Shown: positions 10,265 through 31,849 of the stretch, one piece after another | Layout: every line of letters begins with the position of its first letter | Position numbering within the stretch: position 1 is the stretch's first letter | Source of the DNA: Apteryx mantelli | Lineage: Eukaryota; Chordata; Aves; Apterygiformes; Apterygidae | DNA length: 64,000 nt | Direction: 5' to 3' | Assembly: GCF_036417845.1 (NCBI RefSeq) | Contig: NC_090012.1 | Location: forward strand, 62,001 to 126,000 | Notes under the pieces: generated by a model | What the model saw: only the letters and a program-made list of their open reading frames with translations | The model's database searches: none | Told to the model about the DNA's origin: nothing | Program-made: the position numbers and the translations under genes

Positions 10265-12640
10265 ATGGCCTGGTGGGGCCGCGCCGTGGGGCGGGCGGCG
10301 GCGGGGCTGCTGCGGGGCGCGGCGGGGCAGCGGCCCGGCCGGGGGCCTCGCTACAGCCTGGGGCGCGGCTCGGCCCCGCCGCCGCCCGCCGCCACCGAGC
10401 TGGAGAAGGCGGACGCCTGGCTGCTGCGCAAGGCGCATGAGGGCGGTGCGTGCGGCCGGGGGGCGGTGCCGGCGGGGCGAGGGGGCGGGGCCGGCGACGC
10501 GGAGGCACGGGGAAGGGGCGGGGCTCGCGGCCCCGGGGGCGGGGCCGGCACGGCGCGGGCGCGGGGCTGGCGATGCGGGGACAAGCAGGGCAGGGGGCGG
10601 GGCCGTCGGCGCGAGGGGGCGGAGCCGGCGATGCGGGGACAAGGGGGGGGGCAGGGAGCGGGGTGAAGGCAAAGGACGCGGGGGCGGGGCCGGCAGAGCG
10701 AGGGGGCGGGTCCCGAGGCCCGGGGGCGGGTCCGGCAGAGCTCAGGGGCGGGGCAAAGGGCCTGGGGGGCGCGGGGAGAGGGCCCGGGGGGTGGGAGCTT
10801 GTGGTCTCGGGGGGGGGTGAGGGGGCGGGGCTAGGGGCGTATGGGCGGGGCTTTTCCGCATCGGGGGTCAGGGCTGGCAGGCCTGAGGAGCAAAGCCGGC
10901 CTGGGGGCGGGGTGAGGGAGCTAGGGGGCGGGGCAGAGCGCGGGGGCGGGGCACCTGGGGGGTCACCAAAGGGCTTGGGGGGGCAACCCCCCCCTTAATT
11001 CCCCACTTTGGGGCCCCCCCCCCCAATCCAGGTTTCCTCTCCTGGTTCCGCAACGGCCTCCTGGCCACCGGCATCGGCGTCATCGCCTACGTCCAGAGCG
11101 ACACCGGCCGCGACGCCGCCTACGGTGAGACCCGAACCCCCCCGAGGCCCCCCCAAAACTGCCCCCCACCCCCCTAAATCCCCCCCAAACCTGCTAAGCA
11201 CCAAAGAGCCCCCGACCCCCCCCCAAAACCTGCCGAATCCCCCCAAATTCCCCCCAAAAGACCCCAATTCCCCCCCAACCCCCCAAACCTTCCCACGCCC
11301 CCTCGACCCCCCCTCGACCCCCCCAAACCCTCATCGCCCCTTCAAAGCCACCAATATCCCCCCAGACCCCCCCAAAATCCCCCAACCCCCCCCAAAACCT
11401 CAACCCTCCCCTCAACCCCCCCAAAACCCCCCAACTCCCCCCAAACTCCTCCAACTCCCCCTAAAGCCCCCCCAGCACCCCAAAACCCTTCAAACGCCTC
11501 AGCACCCCCCCCGACCCCCCTTGAGGGCTGAGCCTGGCCCCGCCACCATTTTGTGCCACCCTTTTTGCCCCCCACCGCCATTTTGTGCCACCATCTTGCC
11601 CCCGCCGCCATTTGCTGCTGCTGTGTTGTCCCCCGCCGCCATTTTGTGCCACGATGTCACCCTGCCGCCATTTTGCGTCGCTGTTTCGCCCCCCGCTGCC
11701 ATTTTGTGTTGCTATTTCTCCCCCGCCGCCATTTTGCCCCGTGCTGCCGTTTTGCCCCACCATTTTGCCCCACGGTGCCATTTGGCGCCACCATTTCGCC
11801 CCCTGCCACCATTTTGTGCCACCATTTCCTCCTCCACCGCCATTTTGTGCCCTCGTTTCACCCCTTGCCACCATTTTGTGCCCTCGTTTCGCCCCTTGCC
11901 GCCATTTTGTGCCCTCGTTTCGCCCCTTGCCACCATTTTGTGCCTTCGTTTCGCCCCCTGCCACCATTTTGCACCACCGTTTCACCCCGGCTGCCATTTT
12001 GTGCCCTCGTTTCGCCCCCTGCCACCATTTTGCACCACCGTTTCGCCCCTGCCGCCATTTTGTGCCCTTGTTTCGCCCCTTGCCACCATTTTGTGCCACC
12101 ATTTCACCCCCTGCTGCCGTTTTGCGCTACCATTTCGCCCCGGCTGCCATTTTGTGCACTCATCTCGCCCCCCGCCACCATTTTGCACCACCGTTTCTCC
12201 CCGGCTGCCATTTTGTGCCCTCATTTTGCCCCCCGCCGCCATTTTGTGCCCTTGTTTCACCCTTTGCCACCATTTTGCACCACCGTTTCGCCCCGGCTGC
12301 CATTTTGTGCCCTCATCTCACCCGCCGCCGCCATTTTGCGCCGCCGCCGCCGTTGCCGTTGCGCCGCTGACGGCGCGGTGCCGCCGCCGCTCCCTTGGTC
12401 CCCGCCGCAGGCTTCTTCCTCCTGGGGGGCGCCTGCGTGGCGCAGGGCAGCGCCTCGTCGCTGCTGAGCCTGCTGCGGCTGCGGCGCGCCATGATGCTGC
12501 CGGCGGCGGCGGCGGCGGCCCGGGCGCTGGCGTTGGCGCTGCCGGCGCTGCTCTGGCTCTGCGCCCTCTCGCTCTACGTGGGCCGCCTCGAGGTGGAGCT
12601 CGTCACCGACGAGCGGCCCGACGGCCGCCCCGGCCAGTGA
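10265..12640 (+). CDS. TMEM160: Transmembrane protein 160, three coding exons
   Basis: Small multi-pass membrane protein, reported as mitochondrial in mammals, with incompletely known function. Coding exons: 10265-10445, 11032-11124, 12411-12640. Phases agree and the product is 167 residues (human 188). The N-terminal 35 or so residues are Arg/Gly/Ala-rich with few acidic residues, consistent with a mitochondrial presequence. The diagnostic core is ADAWLLRKAHE, FLSWFRNGLLATGIGVIAYV and QSDTGRDAAYGFFLLGGACV, carrying the first hydrophobic segments. Two more follow in the Ala/Leu-rich stretch before LYVGRLEVELV. Exon 1 ends at GAGGGCG|GTGCGT, which keeps the family spacing between KAHE and FLSW. 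Intron 1 is a GC-box array and intron 2 an array of CCATTTTG units. Confidence 0.92.
10446..10965. repeat. GC-box array in TMEM160 intron 1
   Basis: GGGGGCGGGGC and GAGGGGGCGGGGC recur some 15-20 times at irregular spacing, with GGCGATGCGGGGACAAG repeated between some. The sense strand is G-rich, so the array has G-quadruplex and R-loop potential. Confidence 0.75.
11130..11525. repeat. CCCCCCAAAA-type C-rich low-complexity tract
   Basis: Runs of C separated by AAAACC, AAATCCC, AACC and similar short blocks in TMEM160 intron 2. No coding signal. Confidence 0.7.
11538..12350. repeat. Minisatellite of about 31 bp carrying CCATTTTG in TMEM160 intron 2
   Basis: Units such as GCCGCCATTTTGTGCC plus CTCGTTTCGCCCC repeat at about 31-33 bases. 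I count 24 copies of CCATTTTG. GCCGCCATTTTG matches the YY1 binding consensus closely. The array ends about 60 bases before the acceptor of the last exon. Confidence 0.9.
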
Positions 12641-14073
12641 CCGCCACCGCCGCCGCCACGCTGCCGCCACGATGACGCCGCCGCCGATGCCAACGCCGTC
12701 TCGCCCAGGTGGGTCGCGCCGCTGCTGCCGTGAACGCCGCGGTTTTTTTGCAAACGCCGCGGTTTTTGCAAACGATACCGGTTTTGCAAACGCCCGGATT
12801 TTTGCAAACAGTGCGGTTTTTGCAAACGCCATTTTTCAAACGATACCGGTTTTGCAAACGCCACGGTTTTTGCAAACGACGCAGGTTTTGCAAACGCTGC
12901 CGTTTTTGCAAATGCCATTTTTGCAAACGGCACAGTTTCTGCAATCGCCATTTTTGCAAATGCCGCAGATTTTGCAAACACCCTGATTTTTGCAAACAAC
13001 GTGGCTTTTACAAACGCCATTTTTGCAAACGCCACGGTTTTTGCAAACGATGCAGTTTCTGCAATTGCCAGTTTTGCAAACGACGCAGTTTCTGCAATCG
13101 CCGTTTTTGCAAACGACGCGGGTTTTGCAAACGGCGCCTTTTTGCAAACGGCCCCATCTTGCAACAGCTGCGTTTTGTGGCCGCCACGTTCCTCGCAAAG
13201 GCCGCGTTTCTGCCAATGCCGCCACTTTGCGAAAGCGGCAGTTTTACGACCGCCGTGTTTTTGCAAAAGCTGCTTTTTGCAAGCACCAAGTTTTTGCAAA
13301 TGCCGCGTTTTTTGCAAACACCGAGTTTTTTGCAAACGCCAAGTTTTTGCAAAAGCCACATTTTGCAAAGGCCATTTTTTTTTTTTTGCAAAAAGCTGCA
13401 TTTTGTGATGGCTGAGTTTTTGCAAACGCCACATTTTATGAACACTGTCTTTTGCAAACGCCACGTTTTTGCAAACGCCATGTTTTTTGCAAATGCCACA
13501 TTTTTGCAAAAGCTGCATTTTTGCAAACGCCACTTTTTTGCAAACACCGCATTTTTTGCGAACACTGCGTTTTTGGAATGCTGAATTTCGCGAACACCGC
13601 TTTTTTTTTTTTGCAAACGCCGCATTTTTTGCAAACACCACATTTTTGAAAGCTCCATTTCCGGGTTTTTTTCTTCCAAAAAAAAAAAAAAAAAAGCAGG
13701 TTTGGGCTATCCCGGATGCATCGCAGCTGCACGTTCCGACTCTTGCTCCAGCCAGGGGGAAAAAATTCCGCATTTGCAACCCGGAAAAAAGAAAAACAAA
13801 AAAATGGAAAAAAAACCCCCCCGAAACCGGAGTCCCGTATTCGAGTCTCGCCAGCGGCTCTGGACACCGGCAGGACTTTTCCAGCCGGAGATGAGCCACC
13901 GCCGCCGCCCGGGAGCTTCCGACCCTTCCGCGATGGATATTCCCCCTTCGCTGCCAGCTGGGAAGGAGCTTCCGGGAGCGAGAAGCTGCCGTGGGGGTTT
14001 TTTGGGGTGAAAACGCCCCAGTTTGGGGGCGGGAACGACGCCCCTTAAAGCTTCGCCGGCTCCGCGAAATAAA
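12641..14073 (+). promoter_or_regulatory. Probable TMEM160 3' UTR ending at AATAAA
   Basis: The first AATAAA I find after the stop codon is at 14068-14073. If it is the one used, the 3' UTR is about 1.43 kb and transcribes the whole TTTTTGCAAACG array plus a unique A-rich stretch (13,670-14,065). Inference from signal position only. Confidence 0.5.
12735..13665. repeat. TTTTTGCAAACG array of about 17-20 bp units
   Basis: Roughly 45-50 copies of TTTTTGCAAACG followed by GCCGCG, GCCA, ATACCGG, ACGCAGG and similar. The core TTTGCAAA is a perfect palindrome. Copies diverge from the left (CG-rich spacers) to the right (A/T-rich spacers). Confidence 0.92.
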
Positions 14074-14244
14074 TGTGTCGGGGAAAAACCCCTGTTTGGC
14101 CCCGTTTGTGGAGGGTTCCCCCCCCCCCCCCCCCCCAACCTGAGGGGGTCCCGGGGGGGCTCTGGGGTCGGGGGGGGGGGGGGTGGACGTCACCATTTGG
14201 GGGACGTTCAGGGCTGCGTCGTGTTAAGGGGGGACCCTGGGGGC

Positions 14245-17125
14245 CAGACAGCCCTGTTAGGGGGGACATTTGGGGGGTCCAGACCCCCTTAGCGAGAACA
14301 TTTTGGGGGTTCGGACCCCTTTAGCAAGAACATTTTGGGTCTTGACCCCTTAGTGAGAACATTTTGGGGGTCCAGACCCCATTAATAGGAACATTTTGGG
14401 TCCAGACCCCCTTAGTGAGAACATTTTGGGTCCAGGCCCCATTAGTAGGAACATTTTGGGTCCAGACCCCATTAGTAGGAACATTGTGGGGGTCCAGACC
14501 CCTTTAGTGAGAACATTTTGGGGTCCAGACCCCATTAGTGAGAACATTTTGGGTCCAGACCCCCTTAGTGAGAACATTTTGGGGTCCAGACCCCATTAGT
14601 AGGAACATTTTGGGGGTCCAGACCCCCTTAGCGAGAACATTTTGGGTCCAGACCCCATTAGTAGAAACATTTGGGGGTCCGGACCCCCTTAGTAGGAACA
14701 TTTGGGGGTCCAGACCCCCTTAGCGAGAACATTTTGGGGGTCCAGACCCCATTAGTAGGAACATTTTGGGTCCAGACCCCTTTAGTGAGAACATTTTGGG
14801 TCCAGCCCCCATTAGTAGGAACATTTTGGGGGTCCAGACCCCCTTAGTGAGAACATTTGGATCCAGACCCCATTATTTAGTGAGAACTTTTTGGGTCCAG
14901 ACCCCCTTAGCGAGAACATTTTGGGTCCAGACCCCATTAGTAGGAACATTTTGGGGGTCCAGACCCCATTAGTGAGAACATTTTGGGGGTCCAGACCCCC
15001 TTAGCGAGAACATTTTGGGTCCAGACCCCCTTAGTGAGAACATTTTGGGTCCAGACCCCATTAGTGGGAACATTTTGGGCATCCAGACCCCATTAGTGAG
15101 AACATTTGGGGGTCCAGACCCCATTAGTGGGAACATTTTGGGCATCCAGACCCCATTAGTAGGAACATTTTGGGGGTCCAGACCCCATTAGTAGGAACAT
15201 TTTGGGGTTCAGACCCCATTAGTAGGAACATTTTGGATCCAGACCCCTTTAGCAAGAACATTTTGGGTCCAGACCCCCTTAGTGAGAACATTTTGGGGGT
15301 CCAGACTCCATTATTTAGTGAGAACATTTTGGGGGTCCAGACCTCCTTAGCGAGAACATTTTGGGGGTCCAGACCCCATTAGTAGGAACATTTTGGGTCC
15401 AGACCCCCTTAGTGAGAACATTTTGGGCATCCAGATCCCATTAATAGGAACATTTTGGGTCCAGACCCCCTTAGTGAGAACATTTTGGGTCCAGACCCCC
15501 TTAGCGAGAACATTTGGGGGGTCCAGACCCCATTAGTAGGAACATTTTGGGTCCAGACCCCCTTAGTGAGAACATTTTGGGCATCCAGATCCCATTAATA
15601 GGAACATTTTGGGTCCAGACCCTATTAGTGAGAACATTTTGGGTCCAGACCCCCTTAGCGAGAACATTTGGGGGGGTCCAGACCCCATTAGTAGGAACAT
15701 TTTGGGTCCAGACCCCCTTAGCGAGAACATTTTGGGGGTCCAGACCCCATTAGTAGGAACATTTTGGGTCCAGACCCCCTTAGCGAGAACATTTTGGGGG
15801 TCCAGACCCCATTAGTAGGAACATTTTGGGGGTCCAGACTCTCTTAGCGAGAACATTTTGGGGGTCCAGACCCCCTTAGTAGGAACATTTTGGGTCCAGA
15901 CCCCCTTAGTGAGAACATTTTGGGTCCAGGCCCCCTTAGCGAGAACATTTTGGGGTCCAGACCCCATTAGTGAGAACATTTTGGGTCCAGACCCCCTTAG
16001 TGACAACATTTTGGGGGTCCAGACCCCCTTAGTAGGAACATTTTGGGTCCAGACCCCCTTAGTGAGAACATTTTGGGTCCAGACCCCATTAGTAGGAACT
16101 TTTTGGGGGTCCAGACCCCATTAGTGAGAACATTTGGGGGTCCAGACCCCATTAGTGGGAACATTTTGGGCATCCAGACCCTATTAGTAGGAACATTTTG
16201 GGGTCCAGACCCCCTTAGTAGGAACATTTTGGGTCCAGACCCCATTAGTAGGAACATTTTGGGTCCAGACCCCCTTAGTGAGAACATTTTGGGTCCAGAC
16301 GCCCTTAGGGAGAACATTTTGGGGGTCCAGATCCCCTTAGTGAGAACATTTTGGGGTTCAGACCCCATTAGTAGGAACATTTTGGATCCAGACCCCTTTA
16401 GCAAGAACATTTTGGGTCCAGACCCCCTTAGTGAGAACATTTTGGGGTTCAGACCCCTTTAGCGAGAACATTTTGGGTCCAGACCCCATTATTTAGTGAG
16501 AACATTTTGGGGGTCCAGACCTCCTTAGCGAGAACATTTTGGGGGTCCAGACCCCCTTAGTAGGAACATTTTGGGTCCAGACCCCCTTAGTGAGAACATT
16601 TTGGGCATCCAGACCCCATTAATAGGAACATTTTGGGGGTCCAGACCCCATTATTTAGTGAGAACATTTGGATCCAGACTCCCTTAGTGAGAACATTTTG
16701 GGGGTCCAGACCCCATTAGTAGGAACATTTTGGGGGTCCAGACTCCCTTAGTGAGAACATTTGGGTCCAGACCCCCTTAGTGAGAACATTTTGGGGGTCC
16801 AGACCCCCATTAGTAGGAACATTTGGGGGTCCAGACCCCATTATTTAGTGAGAACATTTGGGTCCAGACCCCCTTAGTGAGAACATTTTGGGGTTCAGAC
16901 CCCCTTAGTGAGAACATTTGGATCCAGACCCCATTATTTAGTGAGAACATTTTGGGTCCAGACCTCCTTAGCGAGAACATTTTGGGGTCCAGACCCCATT
17001 AGTAGGAACATTTTGGGGGTCCAGATCCCCTTAGTGACAACACTTTGGGGGTCCAGGCCCCATTAATAGGAACATTTTGGGGTCCAGACCCCTTTAGCGA
17101 GAACATTTTGGGGGTCCCGACCCCC
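14245..17125. repeat. Large 30-33 bp minisatellite with an internal hairpin
   Basis: About 90 copies of a unit reading GAACATTTTGGGGGTCCAGA then CCCCCTTAGTGA, or CCCCATTAGTAG. Most units contain GGGGTC-CA-GACCCC or a shorter form of this inverted repeat. Unit length varies with the G run. It separates the convergent 3' ends of TMEM160 and ARHGAP35. Confidence 0.95.
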
Positions 17126-17179
17126 TTCGCAGCAAGCCCTGGGGCCCACCCCTCCCCGCTCCCCCCTCGGGGCACCTCC

Positions 17180-19584
17180 TCCTCCTTTTTTTTTTATAAT
17201 ACCTGTTTTTTACAAGATCGATTTATTAACTATGGTACATATCACGTAAGGCCTTGCAGTTTTTACACCATTCCCATCGAGACAATTACAATACTCCGTA
17301 GCAAATACATGATTTCTGGGTGTAGTGTGGGTGGGCGGGGGGGGTTTTTTTTTTTTTTCCTTTTTTCCCCGCTTTTTTTTCCCTCTCCTCTTTTCTCGGG
17401 GCCCCCCCCCCCCCGCTGCGCGCGCGTTCCCCCTTTTTCCATGCGCCGAAGCGCGTGGGCCCCGGCCGATCCCCCCGTAGTGTTAAAAAACGTCCGTAAA
17501 AGAAGCGTAAAAGGAGGGGGGGCGGGCGGGGAGGGGAACCAAAGTCTATCGCCGAGGACTAAAGGCTGCAGCGCGTTAGGCCCCTAAAATACAAAGATCC
17601 GTTAAGTTTTCTCCCGGTTTTTTTTACAGAAACGTGGCGCTTTTTTCCCCCAAAAACACCCCCCTTCCGCACCGAGCGCCGTTTTAACAGCCCCGAAACA
17701 CCCGGTTACCGGAGAAAAGGCGCCGGGAGGAGGGAGAACGGGGCGAAATTCGGCTTTTTTTTTTCTTTCCCCCGGCTCCTCGCTGAGGTGCGGCGGCGGC
17801 TTCCAGCTTTCCCGGTTTTCCGCGTCTCCGGGAGGGGGAAAAGCGAAGCTTTGCGTTTCCACAGTAAGCTTAGGTTGCCAGGCGGCAGCCGCGGCTCCGT
17901 TCTTCCGGTTGTATTCCAGGTTTTTCCCCGTAAAAACGCAAATAGAAATGAAAATGAAGGGGGGGGGGGGGGTTAAACCTAGCGGTTAAACCCAGGGAGG
18001 GAGGAAAAATGAAAAAATATTCCCAAAAATGGGGCGTTCCGGGGCCGGCAGCGGCGTGGGATCCTTGGAAGCAACGGGGGCAGAAAGGGTGGAACAAAAA
18101 AAAGAGGGAAGAATGAAGGAAAAAGGGGGAAAAAGAAGGAAAAAAGAGCCGAGTGCGGCCGGGTGAGGGCCGAGCGGTGGGTTCCCGGGAAAACGGGGTG
18201 GGTGGGGAATAAAAAACGCCACCGGAATCAGGGCTTTCCACCAGGTTCGAAGCCGTGGCCGCATCCAAGCCCGGAAAAGGGTTGTTTTCCCTAATTTTTC
18301 CCCTCCATGGATGAGACAGGGCCATGGCGCCGGTGGGGGGGAAAAGCGGGGCCGGAGGGTTTGGGGGGGGGGGGTGTTTTTTCCCTCCTCCGGTTTTGAG
18401 GGCTCCGCTCCGTCCTCACCCGCTTCCCGCCGGAGCGACTCCGAGGGGTCGGGCCGGGCAGTTGTGTTTTTTTTTTTTCCGGTCGATCCTTTAAAAAACC
18501 CCAAAACAAAGCAAACCAACGAAAAAATCCCGTCCGATATTTACAGAAAGGCTCGGTTCGGAAGCGGAAGAGAAAAAAATCCGGCGGGAGATTCCCGGGG
18601 GGGTGTTTTTTTCCGCAGTACATAAATAACGCGGCTTACGGAGACGGCAGCCAGCAGCTGCTCCAGCTCCGGCGAAGCGGCGGCGAATCCCGGTTTTAAA
18701 GTGCGAAGAGACACAGGAGGGTTTGCGCGGGGAATCGCTCCCCGTCTGCTCCCAGTGGTACCATAAAAAGTCCGGGGGAAAAAAAAAGCACCCGGAGTTG
18801 GGAAAAGCTCCGGAGACGGCAGCAAGGAGGGAGGCGAAGGTGGGATCCCCCCCCCTCTGCCGGTTGGTCTCCGCCGAGCAAACGCCGGCCCGGAGCAGCG
18901 ATCGGTTGCAGCGTTGTTGGAGCTTCCTGGTGCTGTCAGAGCTTCCCGGAGCCGTCGGAGCTTCCCGGAGCCGTCGGAGCATCGCCATCGGAGCGTCGTG
19001 GTGCCGTCAGAGCATCGCGGAGCCGTTGGAGCATCGTGGAGCTGTTGGAGCTTTCTGGTGCTGTCAGAGCTTCCCAGAGCTGTTGGAGCATCCCGGAGCC
19101 ACCCACCATTCCCGAAAACTCCTCGTCCCAGCGCCCCAGCAGCCTTTCCGTAGTGTTTCCCAAGGAAGCCCGACTCCAGCCGCTGAGTCCCGCTGGGTGC
19201 CGGCCGCCGCTTTTCCCGATCCTAAGTGCCAAGTTTCTCGGAGAAGGAGGAGGAGGAGGAGGAGGAAGGGACGGGCAGCGCCGCCAGCACCGCCAAGGCG
19301 AGCCGGAGCAGCGAAGCCGGAGCCCGCCGCAGTTCATCGCTCGCTTCCGAACCGCCGGAAAACCGGGCGAAGCTTTGGGAACGCTTCCGTTCAGCGCGGC
19401 CGGTTTGGGGGGGGGAGGCGCTTTTCCAGTGTCGCTCTTCAAAAAGGGGAAGAAGGGGGGTGGGGGGGAAAGGCCGCCGGCTCCGAGCCGCTACCCAGAG
19501 CCGAATCCGGAGCCGCCGTTACACCGGTAGGGAGTCACCGGAGCATCCGGATGGCACGATTCCTCCGGAAGCGCCGCCGCGGGA
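17180..19584 (-). promoter_or_regulatory. Probable ARHGAP35 3' UTR with AATAAA
   Basis: TTTATT at 17222-17227 gives AATAAA on the minus strand, at the edge of unique sequence and just short of the large minisatellite. From the ARHGAP35 stop this makes a 3' UTR of about 2.4 kb. It contains one 19-bp tandem repeat (18,931-19,100) and a long Glu-coding-like GGA tract near 19,245. Extent is inferred. Confidence 0.55.
18930..19102. repeat. 19-bp tandem repeat, about nine copies
   Basis: AGCTTCCCGGAGCCGTCGG and variants (AGCATCGTGGAGCTGTTGG, AGCTTCCTGGTGCTGTCAG) in register at 19 bases, with one unit shortened. It lies in the inferred ARHGAP35 3' UTR. Confidence 0.85.
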
Positions 19585-30927
<11,343 letters not shown>

Positions 30928-31444
30928 TCAACACAGCGTCTCCATCCCGACTTCCGCCCTCGTTTCCCGTCTCCCAGGGGGGGATCCGGCTTCACCCGCT
31001 CGTCCCCCCCGGGACCGACGGAAACGCCGTCTTCGCCTACGGCGGCGCCGCCGGGTTTCCCGAAACGCCGAAGGGTTTTCCGAGCGCGCGGGGAAACGGG
31101 CGCCGAGTGGCGCGTTGCCGTTGCCGAAGCCGCCGGCCTTTGAATGCGGGGCTGGCGCGCTGCCTCGCGCTTTGATGTCCGGATAATGCGGTTTGACCGG
31201 TTCTCCGGCGGGACCGAATTACCCGGGAAGCGAAGGCAGCTGGGAAGGCAAAAGGTTTTTGTGCTTGGAAAAAAAAAAAGGGGGAAAAAAAAAGGGTGGA
31301 AAAACTAAAAAAAATGACAAATAAAAAACCTACCGGAATGTTCGAGCGCCAAAAACCAAACCGCGTTTGACCCCTCGCAACCGGCCGAGTTACCCGATCC
31401 AAAGGCGACGGGAAGAAAGGAAAAGGAGGGATTTGCGGGATGCG

Positions 31445-31845
31445 GCTTCGGTGTTTCCCATTTCCTGGGCGAACCGGTGCCCGAGGAAGCCCAACGCCCG
31501 CCGTATTTCGGGATATGGCTCCGGCGTTTCCCATTTCCCGGGCGAACCGGCGCCCGAGGAAGCCCAACGCCCACCGTATTTTGGGATACGGCCTCGGCGT
31601 TTCCCATTTCCCAGGTGAACCAGTGCCCGAGGAAGCCCAACGCCCACCGTATTTTGGGATACGGCCTCGGCGTTTCCCATTTCCCAGGCGAATCGGCGCC
31701 CGAGGAAGCCCAACGTCTGCCGTATTTCGGGATACGGCCTCGGCGTTTCCCTTTTCCCAGGCGAACCGGCGCCCAAGGAAGCCCAACGCCCGCCGTATTT
31801 CGGGATACAGCCTCGGCGTTTCCTATTTTCCGGGCAAACTGCGGA
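31445..31845. repeat. 73-bp minisatellite, about 5.4 copies
   Basis: Units contain GGCGTTTCCCATTTCC, GGGCGAACCGGCGCCCGAGG, AAGCCCAACGCCC and CCGTATTTCGGGATACGGCC. The last element includes the inverted repeat CCGTATttcgggATACGG. Confidence 0.9.
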
Positions 31846-31849
31846 TACC

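Noticed and set aside
11008-12675. 555-codon plus-strand frame overlapping TMEM160
   Set aside because: Most of it translates the CCATTTTG array in intron 2; the real gene uses other frames with good splice sites.
14350-16462. Repeated frames encoding VQTPLARTFW and PDPLSENILG motifs
   Set aside because: They follow the 30-33 bp minisatellite, occur on both strands, and have no start context or flanking exon signals.
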